From: Chaetoderma sp. LZ-2023a
Taxonomy: Eukaryota > Mollusca > Caudofoveata > Chaetodermatida > Chaetodermatidae
Length of the DNA: 64,000 nt
Assembly (NCBI GenBank): GCA_034401795.1
Contig: CM067371.1
Location: 79,858,402-79,922,401, forward strand
Reading direction: 5' to 3'
The notes under the pieces are model-generated. The model worked only from the letters and a program-made list of their open reading frames with translations, was not told where the DNA came from and made no database searches. The position numbers and the translations under genes are program-made. Positions 52,825 to 63,873 of this stretch are shown one piece after another (the first letter of the stretch is position 1; each line of letters begins with the position of its first letter).

Positions 52825-53478
52825 AATATCTGTTAATCCAGCGGCCGCGTTGTAAGGATGTTCTTTTCAAAGGACAGAGGAGCCGTAGCAATAATGGGAG
52901 TTTCCATAAGTTCTCCTCCGTGGCATTCTCTAAACCGGTGACAATATTAAGATTTTATTGATTGCGGAAGAAATTCTCTCACGTTCAATCGTCTTCATTC
53001 TTGCTAAGGGAAGTGTGTACGCCACTACGTATATTCATGGCAAGTGTCTCCTGTTGTTCCGTTGGCTGCGTCTTTGGCCACCAGTATGCCTAATATCAAA
53101 GCAGCAATCTGTGGTCTAATTACGGGCGGAATTGGAATAAGCGACTTACGCTTATACGCGTCAGCGGTGTGATCAGCACGAATGTAATAAGATATAGTAA
53201 ATGTCAAAACTGAGCTGGCATCAAAGGATCATTTTGGCCCTGAACTCACAAGTTATAATTGTTTCCGAGAATTGTTTCCAATCTGGATAGCTTATTTGTG
53301 GATTGAAAGGATATTGTTATTTTTAAATTTTCTGTCAGCTATCGATCGACCTTCCTCCCGAGGCCAGCGAGATTTTCCAGTTTGTTTGACAGCTAATAAT
53401 TATAGCTACAGTTGATTCAGAGCAGGGGGAAAATAGATGAGATACACCAGCCCTGACAAACTCGATCAACATTCAATA
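52825..53478. other. No supported gene
   Basis: A 60-codon minus frame without features; otherwise nothing recognised. Confidence 0.4.
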
Positions 53479-53479
53479 G

Positions 53480-53765
53480 ATAGATCCGATCTGTTACTCA
53501 AATATATGACGTCATAACAAATGGATTACGTCACATGTAGTTTGACGTCACGAACAAAATGCGTAATAAACATTGAATAGTCTGTCCAGTATATGAATTG
53601 TATGCCTTTAATACTTTATTAACATTTTGTTGGATATTTTTAAACTAATTTGACTGGGCGCTGTTTCTGGGAATTCATGGGCCGATCGATCCCAACACGT
53701 GAAACGCGTGGGTAGAGCCTAGTGAGAAATGGGCGGGGCGTAGCTAGAAATGTATCCCTCTATTG
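53480..53765 (-). repeat. HP-CRE element copy (reverse), one hairpin arm
   Basis: The distal arm has AAATATATGACGTCATAACA and GTAGTTTGACGTCACGAAC. Only the first hairpin arm remains (TTGGATATTTTTAAACTAAT). The proximal end is GCCGATCGATCCCAACACGT and AATGGGCGGGGCGTAGCTAG. Confidence 0.75.
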
Positions 53766-55060
53766 CATGGTAAAGGTAATTGATATAGAATAGCATAGTC
53801 AAGCATGCTATGACATTACCTTATTTAACCCGATACCTTGGTAACACGTTTTGTGTAGATTCTGATGGTATCGACAACTGAAGCCGCATTCAACATCAGC
53901 TCTTTTTCAAAATAGTCACGAGACTTGCAGCTAGCACAAGTCTTCATCCTGGATAACGCAGATTACTGGGCCGGTACTTGGCCCATTAGCCCAGTATTGT
54001 GCAAGTACCCACCCAATAAGCTGCGTTATTAGAGATTAAGCTGTTCCTAGTCTAGCTTGCTTGATTGTATATGACTTGAGCAGGACAGTCTTTAACGGAC
54101 TGCTCCTTGTTGATGTGATTTAGCACCAATGCAACCCCCCCCCACCCCCTCCCCCAACCTTAAAATTTTGATTGTGGGAATTCAGAGTTCAATGTAAATC
54201 GATTCCACCACGTGGACGGAGCTTAGCTAGAAAGTGAACCACTATATTGTAAACAAGAGCGGTAAGATATTGCGTACACTCGACTGTTCTAGCACCACGT
54301 ACCCCACCCACACTCCACCTTCTTAAGATTTCTTTGATTTCCCTTTCGGATCAAAACGAAAGATATGAAATTCTAGAGTAGGGATCACTCTTCGTGTGTT
54401 AACACTTGACACAAATCTAACAAAAAACGTTTTCAAGAAACAGTCGAAGACAGACACGGATTTACATTCCAAAAAGCAATATTCTCTTGAGGCCTGTGTA
54501 TAAACGCATTAACCGTTCACTGCATTAGTATAGATTTCCTCTTCATGATAATGGCACATTATACACGTGGTGTTTTAATGAGTTGCTTCCATTATACGAT
54601 ACAAAGCCTATTTCGTGTTATTTCGTTAACGACAAACATTAGACATTTCCCTTTCATCATTGACAATTTGAGATCTCGTTAAACGATTTATCTCGATTTC
54701 TTGAATAGATTGCAATTTAATCCACTGCAACACGTTATCATAAAAAATTGGCAGAGAGATAAATGTTTGAAAACAGTCCACCGTTGACGTTGTTATTAAC
54801 CCTGCAACCCTGATAGACCAGACAACAACTTATTGATCATGTAAGGACTATTATGTGGAACATTTTTAAACTAGTTTCTCTGGGTGGGGCTGTATAGCAG
54901 CAACATGTTCCAACTGAATTTGTTTTAAAAGTTATTTTCAACGGCTTCCCTTCAGCGCTGATCATCGAAGTAAATAAGGATTCGGTCATCGTAAAACTGT
55001 ATTCAGTTTAGGTAAAACTGAAGACCGTTTACTTATGAACCTAAGCCCGTTTTATTCACA
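53766..55060. other. No gene; two small HP-CRE remnants
   Basis: A proximal-end remnant (GGGAATTCAGAGTTCAATGT ... GGACGGAGCTTAGCTAGAAA) lies at 54176-54235 and a weak hairpin (GGAACATTTTTAAACTAGTT ...) at 54858-54950. Around 53940-54010, CTGGGCCGGTACTTGGCCCA is a short inverted repeat. A C-run lies at 54135-54153. Confidence 0.5.
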
Positions 55061-55067
55061 TTCTCTA

Positions 55068-55338
55068 TAGTTGTTTAATCTCAATTTGCAGAAAACTATA
55101 CAGGTAATATTTTGCATATTTTTTAAAGTAATTTGATTGGGTGCTGTTGCTGCCTAAGGCAGAAACAGCCCCAACTCAAATTAGTTTCAAAATATTTAAC
55201 AGAATGTTGATTAAATAGTAGACACAATTCGTACAAGTTCACGGACTATTAGGCGTTTATAATTGACTAAATCGCGTCATTCATGACGTAATTGATTATA
55301 ACGTCATATGATTGACTGGGACAGTAGATTTCTCCATT
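55068..55338 (+). repeat. HP-CRE element copy
   Basis: AATCTCAATTTGCAGAAAAC, TATACAGGTAATATT, hairpin ATTTTTTAAAGTAATTTGAT ... TTAGTTTCAAAATATTTAAC with a near-intact GTTGCTGCCTAAGGCAGAAAC loop. Distal sites have decayed (ATGACGTAATTG, ATAACGTCATATG). Confidence 0.78.
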
Positions 55339-55617
55339 GTTCGTGTCTGATAACCTGTTCTGAGAATATAAATTTGTTAAAATGTTCATAAGGCAACACC
55401 AACTTGCTAAGTGTTTTACGATCAAACCTTAAAACGTAATCTAAGAGCGCCAATGACGGAAAAGAAACCAAATAAGACAAAGTTGGGTTAAGGAAAGTAC
55501 TGATGGAGCTACAGTCCCGCGGCCCCGAAAAAAGAGGCCGCCCAAAAACAAAAGTTTGTATAGCTTTTATTCATTTGAGTCTATAATCCAATTACCTAAT
55601 TTTTAGTCATGATACAC

Positions 55618-55738
55618 GCAAGCTGTTGGATATTTTGAAACCAATTTGGCTGGAAGATGCACCATCTTCCAGCCAATTTGCTTTAGACAACACCAGCATT
55701 CAGCCACATTAGTTTCAAGATATTAAACAGCATTTTGA
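55618..55738. repeat. Double hairpin related to HP-CRE
   Basis: Outer arms AAGCTGTTGGATATTTTGAA and TTAGTTTCAAGATATTAAAC. Inside lies a second perfect stem, AATTTGGCTGGAAGATG / CATCTTCCAGCCAATTTG. The combined fold is a branched or two-step hairpin unlike other copies. Confidence 0.65.
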
Positions 55739-55859
55739 CACTAGCAGCGGCGGCGGCAGCAGTCGTAGCTATTCCATACTGGACCCACCAGATAAAGGGC
55801 CACCACAACCAATTAGGTCTGGGCCCAAAATAAGCTTAATCGGGACCTTAGGAAGCTTG

Positions 55860-55965
55860 CAACAAACACCACATGAAGAAGGTTGCCGCAATCTGATTGC
55901 AGCTGAACGATCTTTCCACTCATTTCGGCCGCAGAAAACAGTCACTCATCATCATGCAAAATACT
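55860..55965 (+). repeat. LINE 3' UTR, third partial copy
   Basis: CTGATTGCAGCTGAACGATC then CGGCCGCAGAAAACAGTCAC parallels the ends of 7952-8200 and 43907-44100. Confidence 0.45.
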
Positions 55966-56049
55966 AAATGGCAACCAGTGAGTGAATCCCCTTGGATGTT
56001 ACTGCTATGACTTCCTCGTACTCACTTCACCAGGACATGGTTAAACTAT

Positions 56050-57470
56050 ACGATATGTGGCTAGGCGCCCGCCATTCGTCGCCTGCCACACCCCACCCCT
56101 CCCCCAACCCCACCCACACCTCCCCCAGCCCATTTGCTTGCGGTTGCAGGCCGGGTATCCAGTCGTGACGAAAGCTTGGGTATCCCTCGAGTTCCGAATC
56201 AGCCAGTCGATGATCCAGCGTGGCCTGGTCAGCCAGTCAGAAATTCTGCATAGCTTGCTCCTGGTAGATCGTGGTCATTCTCCGGGCTTGCAATGTCATC
56301 TCATGGGCGATCCTTAAGGGCTGCCCCACAAATATTTGCTGATCGGTGTGGCCAACCGCCTCATTGGAGACGTGCCTGTCCAGTCAGGCATTCCCGACAC
56401 GGCATTGTTGAGTGGTTGTGCCGCTCTCGGAAGGAGGCACGCTAAACTCTTCCTCACCATTTCTGAAGGTCATATCAAAGATGGGTTGGGGGGGGGGTGA
56501 GAACTGCCATCGTTGTGGTAACAGTGAGTGGTGCTGTTGCGGAGACTGGTGCTGTTCAGGGTCTGTAGTCGATGCGGGAGTAGGCACCGGTGCTTGAGGC
56601 AGGAGCCGGAGCTGCTGCGAGGGTGGAGTCGGTCGTTGTTGCTGGCTCATGTATGGATGTAATCCTCTCTGGTCGGCAGGTCCTTTCCGCGAGAAAGAGG
56701 GTCGGGTTATCTGTGGGGAGAGGGGGGTGTTTGTAGATGGGGGAGGGGGGATGTGTTTGGCTGCGATATGCTGTGTGCCAGATGTACGTATAAATGCGAA
56801 AAGTGACGCAGGTGGCTCTTTTACGGCAGTTGGTTTTCTATCTTTCCTGCCTGCACCTACGTTAAATGATCCTCTATCAGGGTGCTAATGTGCTGAAGAG
56901 TGGGAATGGGGGAGAGAGATGAAAATCATGAGGGTGTTTTACATCTAGTTTAGAGGTTTCGTGCTCTGTATTTTCAATCTGCCGAAATTGTGCAGGTGAA
57001 CGGCAAGAGGAGCAATCCACCTCCTTATCATCGGGTAAATCGTCTCTTACTCCCATCATCGCTTGGGAGGTGGGAGGGCCTGTTCGAGAGGTATGTACTA
57101 CTCCCGGGTGCTAACTTAACCGGGACAGGAAAGAGCGGGGGCTGGGCTGGGGGAGAGCCAGTGGAAATTCTCCCAGCGGTCATTACATCGCTAGTGGCCG
57201 CTGCCTGGTTGAGCCAATGTTCTCTGCGGTCATCCTGAGACAGTCCTTCTGTGTGTTCCTAACTTAATGTTGGGGATCCCGCACGAGCTGGTAGTTTTAA
57301 AAGCAAAATGGCTATGGCCTCTATCAGCCTCAAAAGGACGCTATTGGCTAGGTTATGCAAGATCCTCTACCCTCGCCGAATCAGGCGAATCTTCCTCTCA
57401 GAACAGAAGGCCGCCTTCAAGAAAGACGGAGTCCAAGGACAACCGTATCAAGTTATAGACATTACTTCCG
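56050..57470. other. GC-richer unassigned block
   Basis: Base composition shifts clearly towards G+C, with C-rich (56093-56130) and G-rich (56487-56498, 56725-56755) runs. A minus frame at 56650-56384 is Pro/Gln-rich (MSQQQRPTPPSQQLRLLPQA). Neighbouring minus frames carry pieces such as VKLAPGSSTYLSNRPSHLPS. No domain is recognised with confidence. It may be a gag-like or 5' part of an unidentified retroelement, or a CpG-rich host region. Confidence 0.35.
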
Positions 57471-58779
57471 ACTCATGTAACTAAGAGGAAAGAGTTTAGG
57501 GAATCTCTTTCGACTCTAGGCACCACCACGGTCTTATGCGATGGCTGTCTGATGATGGCGCAGTCGATTCGAAAATGATTCTGGGTGACTCGATGGCTAT
57601 TTGTTTTGGTCGCCAAATCGAGGAATGATAACTGCTGAATCGAGTAACTAATCATTTGGCCTGACCACGGGACAAGCGGTCGAAAAGAAAATAATTGGTA
57701 ATTGACTGAGGTCATGCCGTGGTGGCGTTCCTTTTTAGGGTGAGCTAAAAGCATGCTAGTGTCTGTTGCCATATTAAGCGGCCACGTCTTCTCTAATGTG
57801 ATGGGAAAGAGGGAAAAGGGTCATTCAACTCGCAAATCGCTAAGCATGTGGAAAAGGCAAAATACATGTCTTCATGTCGAACGTAGCGAGAGATCGTTGT
57901 TCGAATCTGGCGGCTAAGACACACAATCTCTTCAGATAATTTAGAGCAAAAGTAAGTTGCAATAGAAAGGAAATTGTGGCTTCGCTCTATGTAATGCAGC
58001 GGGCGGAAATAAATATATCGTTAAATCTGCAAAGACTAAAAACTGTGGAAGTCAGTGCATTTAAGATTTCAGTTCACAAGATTCAAGTAGAAGTTCGTCA
58101 CAGTCTTTTACAAACACAGGGTCTAGGTTTTGCTATTGCAGATGCTGCTGGCTTTGAACCAGCCCTTGTAGGTATATTGCTAAGGCACAATGGCACGGGG
58201 TGACTTAGTCCTCGGCAGTCAGAAATCACAATACCACGGAGATGGTCACGAAATTCCAGGCGGAATAGTTCGTACAGTTCTTCGAAACAGTCGGAGAAGA
58301 ATAATTTACAGACGTTCACAGAATTTCAGAGGCAGGAGGCGGTGAGGTAAAAGTTTCCAGTGCTAGCATAACGCTTCTTAGTTCGAGCGGAGGCGCGGAG
58401 CGAGCACAAGTGAAACAGGAGGCGGAATCAGTTGGAGATGAGTACCAATCTTAGTTTGTTCTTCCGCGAGAGGCAAATGGTGAAAGAGATCCACAAGATT
58501 TCACGGAAGGCGGATGTATATGCAGGTTCGTCCATAAAGGTCACACAGTTTCTGTTTTTCCCACAATGAATGGAAGCGCAAAGTTCCGAGCACAATGTTT
58601 AAGCAGTACATGCAGAGGCGAAGAGTTCACAGAGGAGGTGGCAGAACAATTTAGGATGGTGATTTGTCCGCGGAACAGCAGACATCCAAAAAGTGGAAGA
58701 CAATCGAGCGCTGACGGCTATATAAATGTCGATCTTGGCCAGCGGGTGGTAGAAAGTTCTGTAGTGGTCTCACTAGCAG
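57471..58779. other. Unassigned region with no supported gene
   Basis: Several frames of 73-99 codons without features. It probably continues the block to its left. GCTGGCTTTGAACCAGC at 58148-58164 is a small inverted repeat. Confidence 0.35.
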
Positions 58780-58782
58780 TAC

Positions 58783-58838
58783 CACAGTGAAGAGGAAGCA
58801 AGAAGACCGTCGACGGGCGTCATTGTCGAAACGTCAGG
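58783..58838 (+). ncRNA. Possible degenerate hammerhead-ribozyme core
   Basis: AGTGAAGAGG (58786-58795) and GTCGAAACGTC (58825-58835) have the order and spacing of the CUGANGA and GAAAC-GUC core strands of hammerhead ribozymes carried by Penelope-like retroelements. The position expected to be C before UGANGA is G, and stem II is poor, so it would be inactive. Not supported by any recognised Penelope-like ORF nearby. Chance is a real alternative. Confidence 0.25.
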
Positions 58839-59770
58839 ACTAAATCTAGCAAAATGGGTCGTCTCTTCGTGTCTTTCATGGGGTTTTTTTATACAAGTCA
58901 GCTCTGCATCTCATTAACTCTTGACAAATGCTCGGTGTCTCGGAAGCGCCCTTACCCAATCAATCAGCGGCGCGAGTGTGAGCTCCAGCAGCATTTAAGA
59001 GAGAGAGGCTAGATGCTCAATGGCGCGGCCAAGTTTGTGCTCCTTAGAAAAATAGGTTGCGCTCATGGGCAGATTTCTCGATCTTTAAAAAGCGTTATCT
59101 TTAGCTTTCTATCGATACCAAACACTCTTGATGGCATTGTGATCATCGGCTGCTATACGAGGAGGAAGTCACGCAAAGATAGTATGCACAACCCAAAAAG
59201 GCACGACCAGTGACCCGGCGCATGCGCAGAAGTAAATCGTCCCTTTAACTTTTTCCTGGTTGTGCATTAGTATTACCATCTATCGGGGTAGCTATAGTAC
59301 ATCCCGACAGGCGTCATTTACTTGTTCCGGGTTCGCTAGACCTTCCCATTACCCGAGCACAGATATGAGTTATGCAGAGACATATGTGTGCTTTCAGGCA
59401 TTATAATGTCGAAAACGTGGATAAAACTGAGATGGCTGACGCACTATTCCTTCATCAAGCTACACCACGAGAGGGTCGCTCTCACCAATGAGCGGTGCAA
59501 TATATTGTCATGCACCTGTAACTCAGAACATACCCATATGGAATTCATTGTTGGAAAGAATAACAATTTTGATGTCCTTGTATTACAGTCATGCCTTAGA
59601 CTGATTTCCTATGATTATACCTCTAGTTCCAGAAAGGTACTGTACGAACCGACCACTTTTAGTGTTCGAGTCGACCCAGTTACTCATGAGAAAGGCACAT
59701 GATGTGGCACTTGGCTATCTTTAGCCTAAACGTTATCACACAGAGACCACACATTTAGCCGGTCATGTGG
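58839..59770. other. No supported gene
   Basis: A 104-codon plus frame at 59388-59702 (KLHHERVALTNERCNILSCT in the middle) has no recognised family. Nothing else seen. Confidence 0.4.
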
Positions 59771-59771
59771 A

Positions 59772-60165
59772 GGAATTCAGTTTTAGCTATGCCCCGCCCA
59801 TCTCTAGCTAAGCTCCACCAACACGTGTCCGTGTTTGTATCGATCGATCCCAGCACAGCATGAATCTCAATTTCCAGAAAACTCAACAAGTAAGCTGTTG
59901 AATATTTTGAAACTAATTTGACTGGGTGATATTGCTGCCTATAGCAGCAACAGCGCCCAGTCAAATTAGTTTCAAAATACTCAGCAGAATGTTTATTAAA
60001 TAGTAAAAACATACAATTCGTACAACTTGACGGACTATTAAGAGTTTATGACGGACTATATCACAGCATTCATGACGTAATTGATTATGACGTCAGCCTA
60101 CATGTGACATAACTGACTATGACGTCATATAATTGACTAACAATCTGGATTCCTCTATTGTACAT
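59772..60165 (+). repeat. HP-CRE element copy, near full length
   Basis: GAATTCAGTTTTAGCTATGC, GCCCATCTCTAGCTAAGCTC, GTATCGATCGATCCCAGC. The hairpin is almost perfect: GCTGTTGAATATTTTGAAAC ... TTGCTGCCTATAGCAGCAAC ... TTAGTTTCAAAATACTCAGC. The distal arm has GATTATGACGTCAGCC and ACTATGACGTCATATA. Confidence 0.87.
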
Positions 60166-60241
60166 AGGTCGCTTTGTGATATTACAGAATTATTATTGAT
60201 GAATTATTCATACTATAAGATTTAAGATCCACTCCACGACT

Positions 60242-60332
60242 GGTTTCGCTGCTCGCCGAGTAGAGGTAGGACTCGGACCCATGGCCCTCGTTACCAGACG
60301 AACGTTACGACCATGGGCGCCACGTAGTGTGT
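60242..60332 (-). repeat. tRNA-like sequence, probably a SINE head or dead tRNA
   Basis: On the minus strand, CATGGTCGTAACGTTCGTCT then GGTAACGAGGGCCATGGG and TCCGAGTCC resemble the D-arm to T-arm of a tRNA. The B-box-like GGTCCGAGTCC is good and the A box is weak. A GGT anticodon (Thr) is conceivable but the anticodon stem does not pair well. Not a functional tRNA gene as read. Confidence 0.35.
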
Positions 60333-61525
60333 AGATGGCTGATAGGCTGAAGCAGCATTGACTATGCGTACAGCTTAGCCTAATAAACGGGGAGGAAGCA
60401 TACCCATGGGAGAGGGACTACACCACCACGCCCAAACCCCACCCACCACCCGACCTCTCGCACACCCACCCACAATTAAGACACACACACACGAACGCAG
60501 TGCAAGCTTCCGACATTTTAAGGTTGACTCACGAGCGCATTCACTTATTCAATCGCTGAAACAATTGCAATTGCTCTTATATGCGATTCATTTTGCTCAT
60601 GGATCCGTTTCATATTATGTGAAGCAGTATTGATCTAAGGGCTGTAATTCCTGTATGCATTATTACCGTCGATATTATGCCCCTTGTCTGACAATTTGGT
60701 TATTATATACACAACAAATACTTCGGTTCAGTTGAACTTGAATTCAGTTCATTAAGAAACACTGTGTTGAATATTTGGAAACTATTCTAACTGAAAGATA
60801 GCATTCCTTATATTAGGTGCGTTCTTTATTATGATTTCGCATGCCAACAGCAGCATATTGTACGAAGTTTTTCTATTGATGTTTGTTCTAATTTCGATGA
60901 GGCATGTAAAGAAAAAACTCCATATCAAATAATCCCAATATGGAAGTGTGATCAGAATAGGACCAAGGCCCTGGCCACAAAAGCATGGAAAAATTGTACA
61001 TTATTTTAATTGTTACGTAGACTGGATGCAATGACGGTATAGTACGCATCTGTAACATTTTACGCTCTCCAAATGCTGGACACTGCGTAGGTTTGCGCGT
61101 GTGCGGGCAATTTTTATACCGCATCCATAGAGGTTTGAGTATCTTGCATACTGGGTCCTTTATTAACGATCCCTTGACCATGGCTAAGCCGCGGCATATT
61201 AGAAACAAGACGCGCGTTACCGACGGATTCGTATCTGACTGAGCTGCTGTTTTCAAAATTAATGTGATAAAATAAAAATATGTTAATCAGATCCCGAGAA
61301 ATTGAGATTTATATTCATATTTAGAAATTGAATTGTAGCGATGTGTCTGGTCGTATATCTCACTTTATATAGTTGTACAGTAATTCGAATTCAAACTTAG
61401 TGAAACGAGTAATGATTGGTGCACTCAATTATCCTATCAAAGTAGTAGGAATCAGACATGCGCTTGGAAATAATGCATATGAGTCAGCTGGCGACTACAT
61501 AAGGACATCATTGGACAGTTTATCA
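60333..61525. other. No supported gene
   Basis: CCCACC-rich tract at 60420-60470, a (CA) run at 60481-60492 and a weak hairpin remnant near 60762-60790 (GTGTTGAATATTTGGAAACT). A 122-codon minus frame (60888-61256) has no recognised feature. Confidence 0.45.
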
Positions 61526-61529
61526 GATA

Positions 61530-61985
61530 AGAGGCGATAGCTCAGGTGGTAACTGCACAGAAGAGCTACAGAAGCAGCGATCCCATCTCTGGTAGGTCGG
61601 CTGCTGATCATCGCTGGAGACATGGACAATCTCCTTCACTCGCATAGGCTTCGACAATAAAACCAGCCAAGATATTGCGTGAATGGCGCATATAATCAGG
61701 TACTCTATAGATGCCAACCAACCTAATAACTTCTTCATTTGTCAGATGAGGGGTCAGCTTGATAGTGGCTAGCACGCAGGACTATGCTTAACCGGAGAAC
61801 ATGGTTCGTGCCTGTGCTGTGACCTATCTCGCTGTTGTTGGAAACATGGGCCTCTTTTCGATTCCTTGGTCCAGGAATATAAATGGGTACCATTGTAAAA
61901 AATGGGGAAGTTAGCCGTAAGAGTGAAAATAAAAACCATGGTTTCACGAATGGAACCTAGAAATTAGGGTCTCCATATAGGCCAA
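61530..61985 (+). repeat. tRNA-derived SINE-like sequences
   Basis: A first A-box-like GATAGCTCAGGTGGTAACTG lies at 61536. A better tRNA-like head lies at about 61758-61815: TTGATAGTGGCTAGCACGCA, GGACTATGCTTAACCGGAGA and the B-box-like TGGTTCGTGCC. The body GATTCCTTGGTCCAGGAATA and GGGTACCATTGTAAAA, then a tail GGGGAAGTTAGCCGTAAGAG, matches SINE layout. It is not a functional tRNA. Confidence 0.55.
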
Positions 61986-62009
61986 TCAAACTAATAACTT
62001 CTGTTCATC

Positions 62010-62205
62010 AGAGAAAGAGCTGGCTAGCTGTACAGTTCACTGATCTGACTACTTAACCGGCCAACCCGGTTCGTGCATCTGCCGTAGACTGGTTTGATAC
62101 ATAGGCAATCGCATTCCTCCTCGTCTCTCTTCACCTAGGAGTATAACTGGATACCAGTGTAACAATGTCGATAGAATCTCAGTGGCTGCGAGTGAAGGAT
62201 CAATT
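62010..62205 (+). repeat. tRNA-derived SINE-like sequence, second copy
   Basis: CTGGCTAGCTGTACAGTTCA, TACTTAACCGGCCAACCCGG then TTCGTGCATCTG parallel the previous head. CACCTAGGAGTATAACTGGA and TACCAGTGTAACAATG parallel its body. The segment before each copy (TAATAACTTCT...CATCAGA) is also shared. Confidence 0.5.
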
Positions 62206-63010
62206 ATAGGTACTATCTACCTACCTTACAGAACTAACTACCTTTACTAAGGACATCAAAGATTATTGAGCTGCTACGGGTAGTACCCGCACAAACATGT
62301 GTCTAACGAGGCCAGCGACCGCTCTTTATATGTAAACAAGCACAAATGTGTGCAATACTTGTGTCATTCACGTTGGAAGCATATTTAATTGTGTCTATGT
62401 GACCTTGAGATTTGCTTTCACACATCTTCGAGACCCCATGGACAGCCTTCCACCAAGGTCTAGTCAAGACCTCTCCAGTAGAACGAGGGCTATTGACAAA
62501 CTGTGTCGTTCACGCACATAGTTGTTTGACTCAAAATTTATCACCCATTTTCAGGACTCCACTGGCAACCTCCAAGTTTGACTATAGTATACAAAAAAAC
62601 TCTTGAAACAACAGCATGGAATAAGCCTGTGTGACTGACTGACTTATTCACTAAGAGGATCGTGTTTATTGAGCTGCTACCCACAGCTAAAAACTGTGGA
62701 AGTTAACCGTAATAGATTGAAATAACACCACCCTAGATGTGGCATAAATTAGAACTGGAAATTAGGGACTTGATATAGGGTAACTAAACCAGTAACTTCG
62801 TTTATCAGATACTCAAGTTAACAACATCATGACACAACTCGCAAAGTCTAGTGGAGTTCATCCCTCTATTCCTGTGACAAATTGTTTTAAGAGTAGCGGA
62901 ATTCATTGCGACTCGCTAGGGAAAGGCAGATGAGATCCGAGCCCGGATCAAGAATCAATTCTCTCATTCAGATGATGAGACATTACTAATGTTTGTGGGT
63001 CATCCCAGGC
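62206..63010. other. No gene; third SINE-tail fragment
   Basis: GGAAGTTAACCGTAATAGAT at 62699 and ACTGGAAATTAGGGACTTGA, CAGTAACTTCGTTTATCAGA at 62755-62811 repeat the tail found at 61908-62015. Otherwise nothing recognised. Confidence 0.45.
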
Positions 63011-63019
63011 CACTACAAA

Positions 63020-63160
63020 CACCTATCGAAACAACTGAGGTTGAGAAAGTACTCAAGATCCCGAGAAATGGACACATCAGGTCCTGACCACATCAGCAAT
63101 GAGCTGTTTAAGTATGCAGGTGATAACATTTCCAATACAAGAACGATCAGAGATTGCATA
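63020..63160 (+). pseudogene. Small LINE RT fragment
   Basis: In one plus frame, TEVEKVLKIPRNGHI. In another, SGPDHISNELFKYAGDNIS. Together these correspond to the start of the RT domain of many LINEs (a lysine-rich stretch, then PGPDxIxNELLKY). A frameshift separates them, and sequence on either side is unrecognisable. Confidence 0.55.
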
Positions 63161-63720
63161 CCATCGCTCACTTTTTGTCAGTTTTCGGATTTTATGCATC
63201 ACGTACAAAGTTGTGGAATCCTAGTGTGTGTTCACACATTTTCCTGTGTTAAGATTTGAGCCAAAATGGACTAGTAGTTTCCGAAATAGCCACAGATTAA
63301 AGATTTTATGATATTCAGATCTGGGTCACAGGCAGTCTGGAAATCCTGTTTCCCGCCAAGTTCTTTCGCTGTGCTAAAATTAAAACCAAACTGGATAAGT
63401 AGATGTTGAAATACAGCTCAGGATACTCGATCACACACCCTACACCAGAGCACACACACTTCCGTGCCCACACACACACAGGACAGATCAGAATACCCGC
63501 TTCCCTTACGGGGTCACGGTAACAATCCAAGACAACCTGAATACACCTGAGGGATCCGGATGCTGACTTACGCCCTTGCGCTGTCTTGACAATGTACTTA
63601 GTGACCCCCATGATCGAGACAGTTGATCCGTTGACCTCAAACTCAAAGCAATGATAAGGTGTCGTGAGTAGCATTTTGACAATTTCCAGTACATTTTTCA
63701 TAAAATCCCCACCAGCTTAA
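63161..63720. other. No supported gene
   Basis: A 128-codon minus frame (63701-63315) contains EFEVNGSTVSIMGVTKYIVK and several Cys. It has no recognised family, and the (CA) run at 63465-63479 lies inside it. Confidence 0.35.
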
Positions 63721-63725
63721 TATAT

Positions 63726-63760
63726 GTCCTCATTGGTTGTAATAAGATATAAAAAGCGGA
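63726..63760 (+). promoter_or_regulatory. Possible core promoter (CCAAT box + TATA)
   Basis: CTCATTGGTTG (an inverted CCAAT) lies about 17 bp before GATATAAAAAGCGG. The first ATG after it (63827) opens only an 11-codon frame, so no product is identified. Weak evidence. Confidence 0.2.
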
Positions 63761-63873
63761 CTGGAGACTCAGGTCTCAGAAACTATGTGATTTAGATTTT
63801 TCCTCCAGATCTACTTGGGGCAGTCATGGAACTTCACAAGCATGCAGATTATGAGGTTTAACCTTTTAACACT

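Noticed and set aside
56384..56650. Pro/Gln-rich minus-strand gene
   Set aside because: Low complexity in a GC-rich block, no domain, no supporting neighbours.
59755..60012. 85-codon minus frame
   Set aside because: Lies across an HP-CRE copy; the same peptide-like text appears in other copies because the DNA repeats.
60242..60332. Functional tRNA gene
   Set aside because: The B-box-like region is good, but the anticodon stem and acceptor stem do not pair; a SINE head or dead copy fits better.
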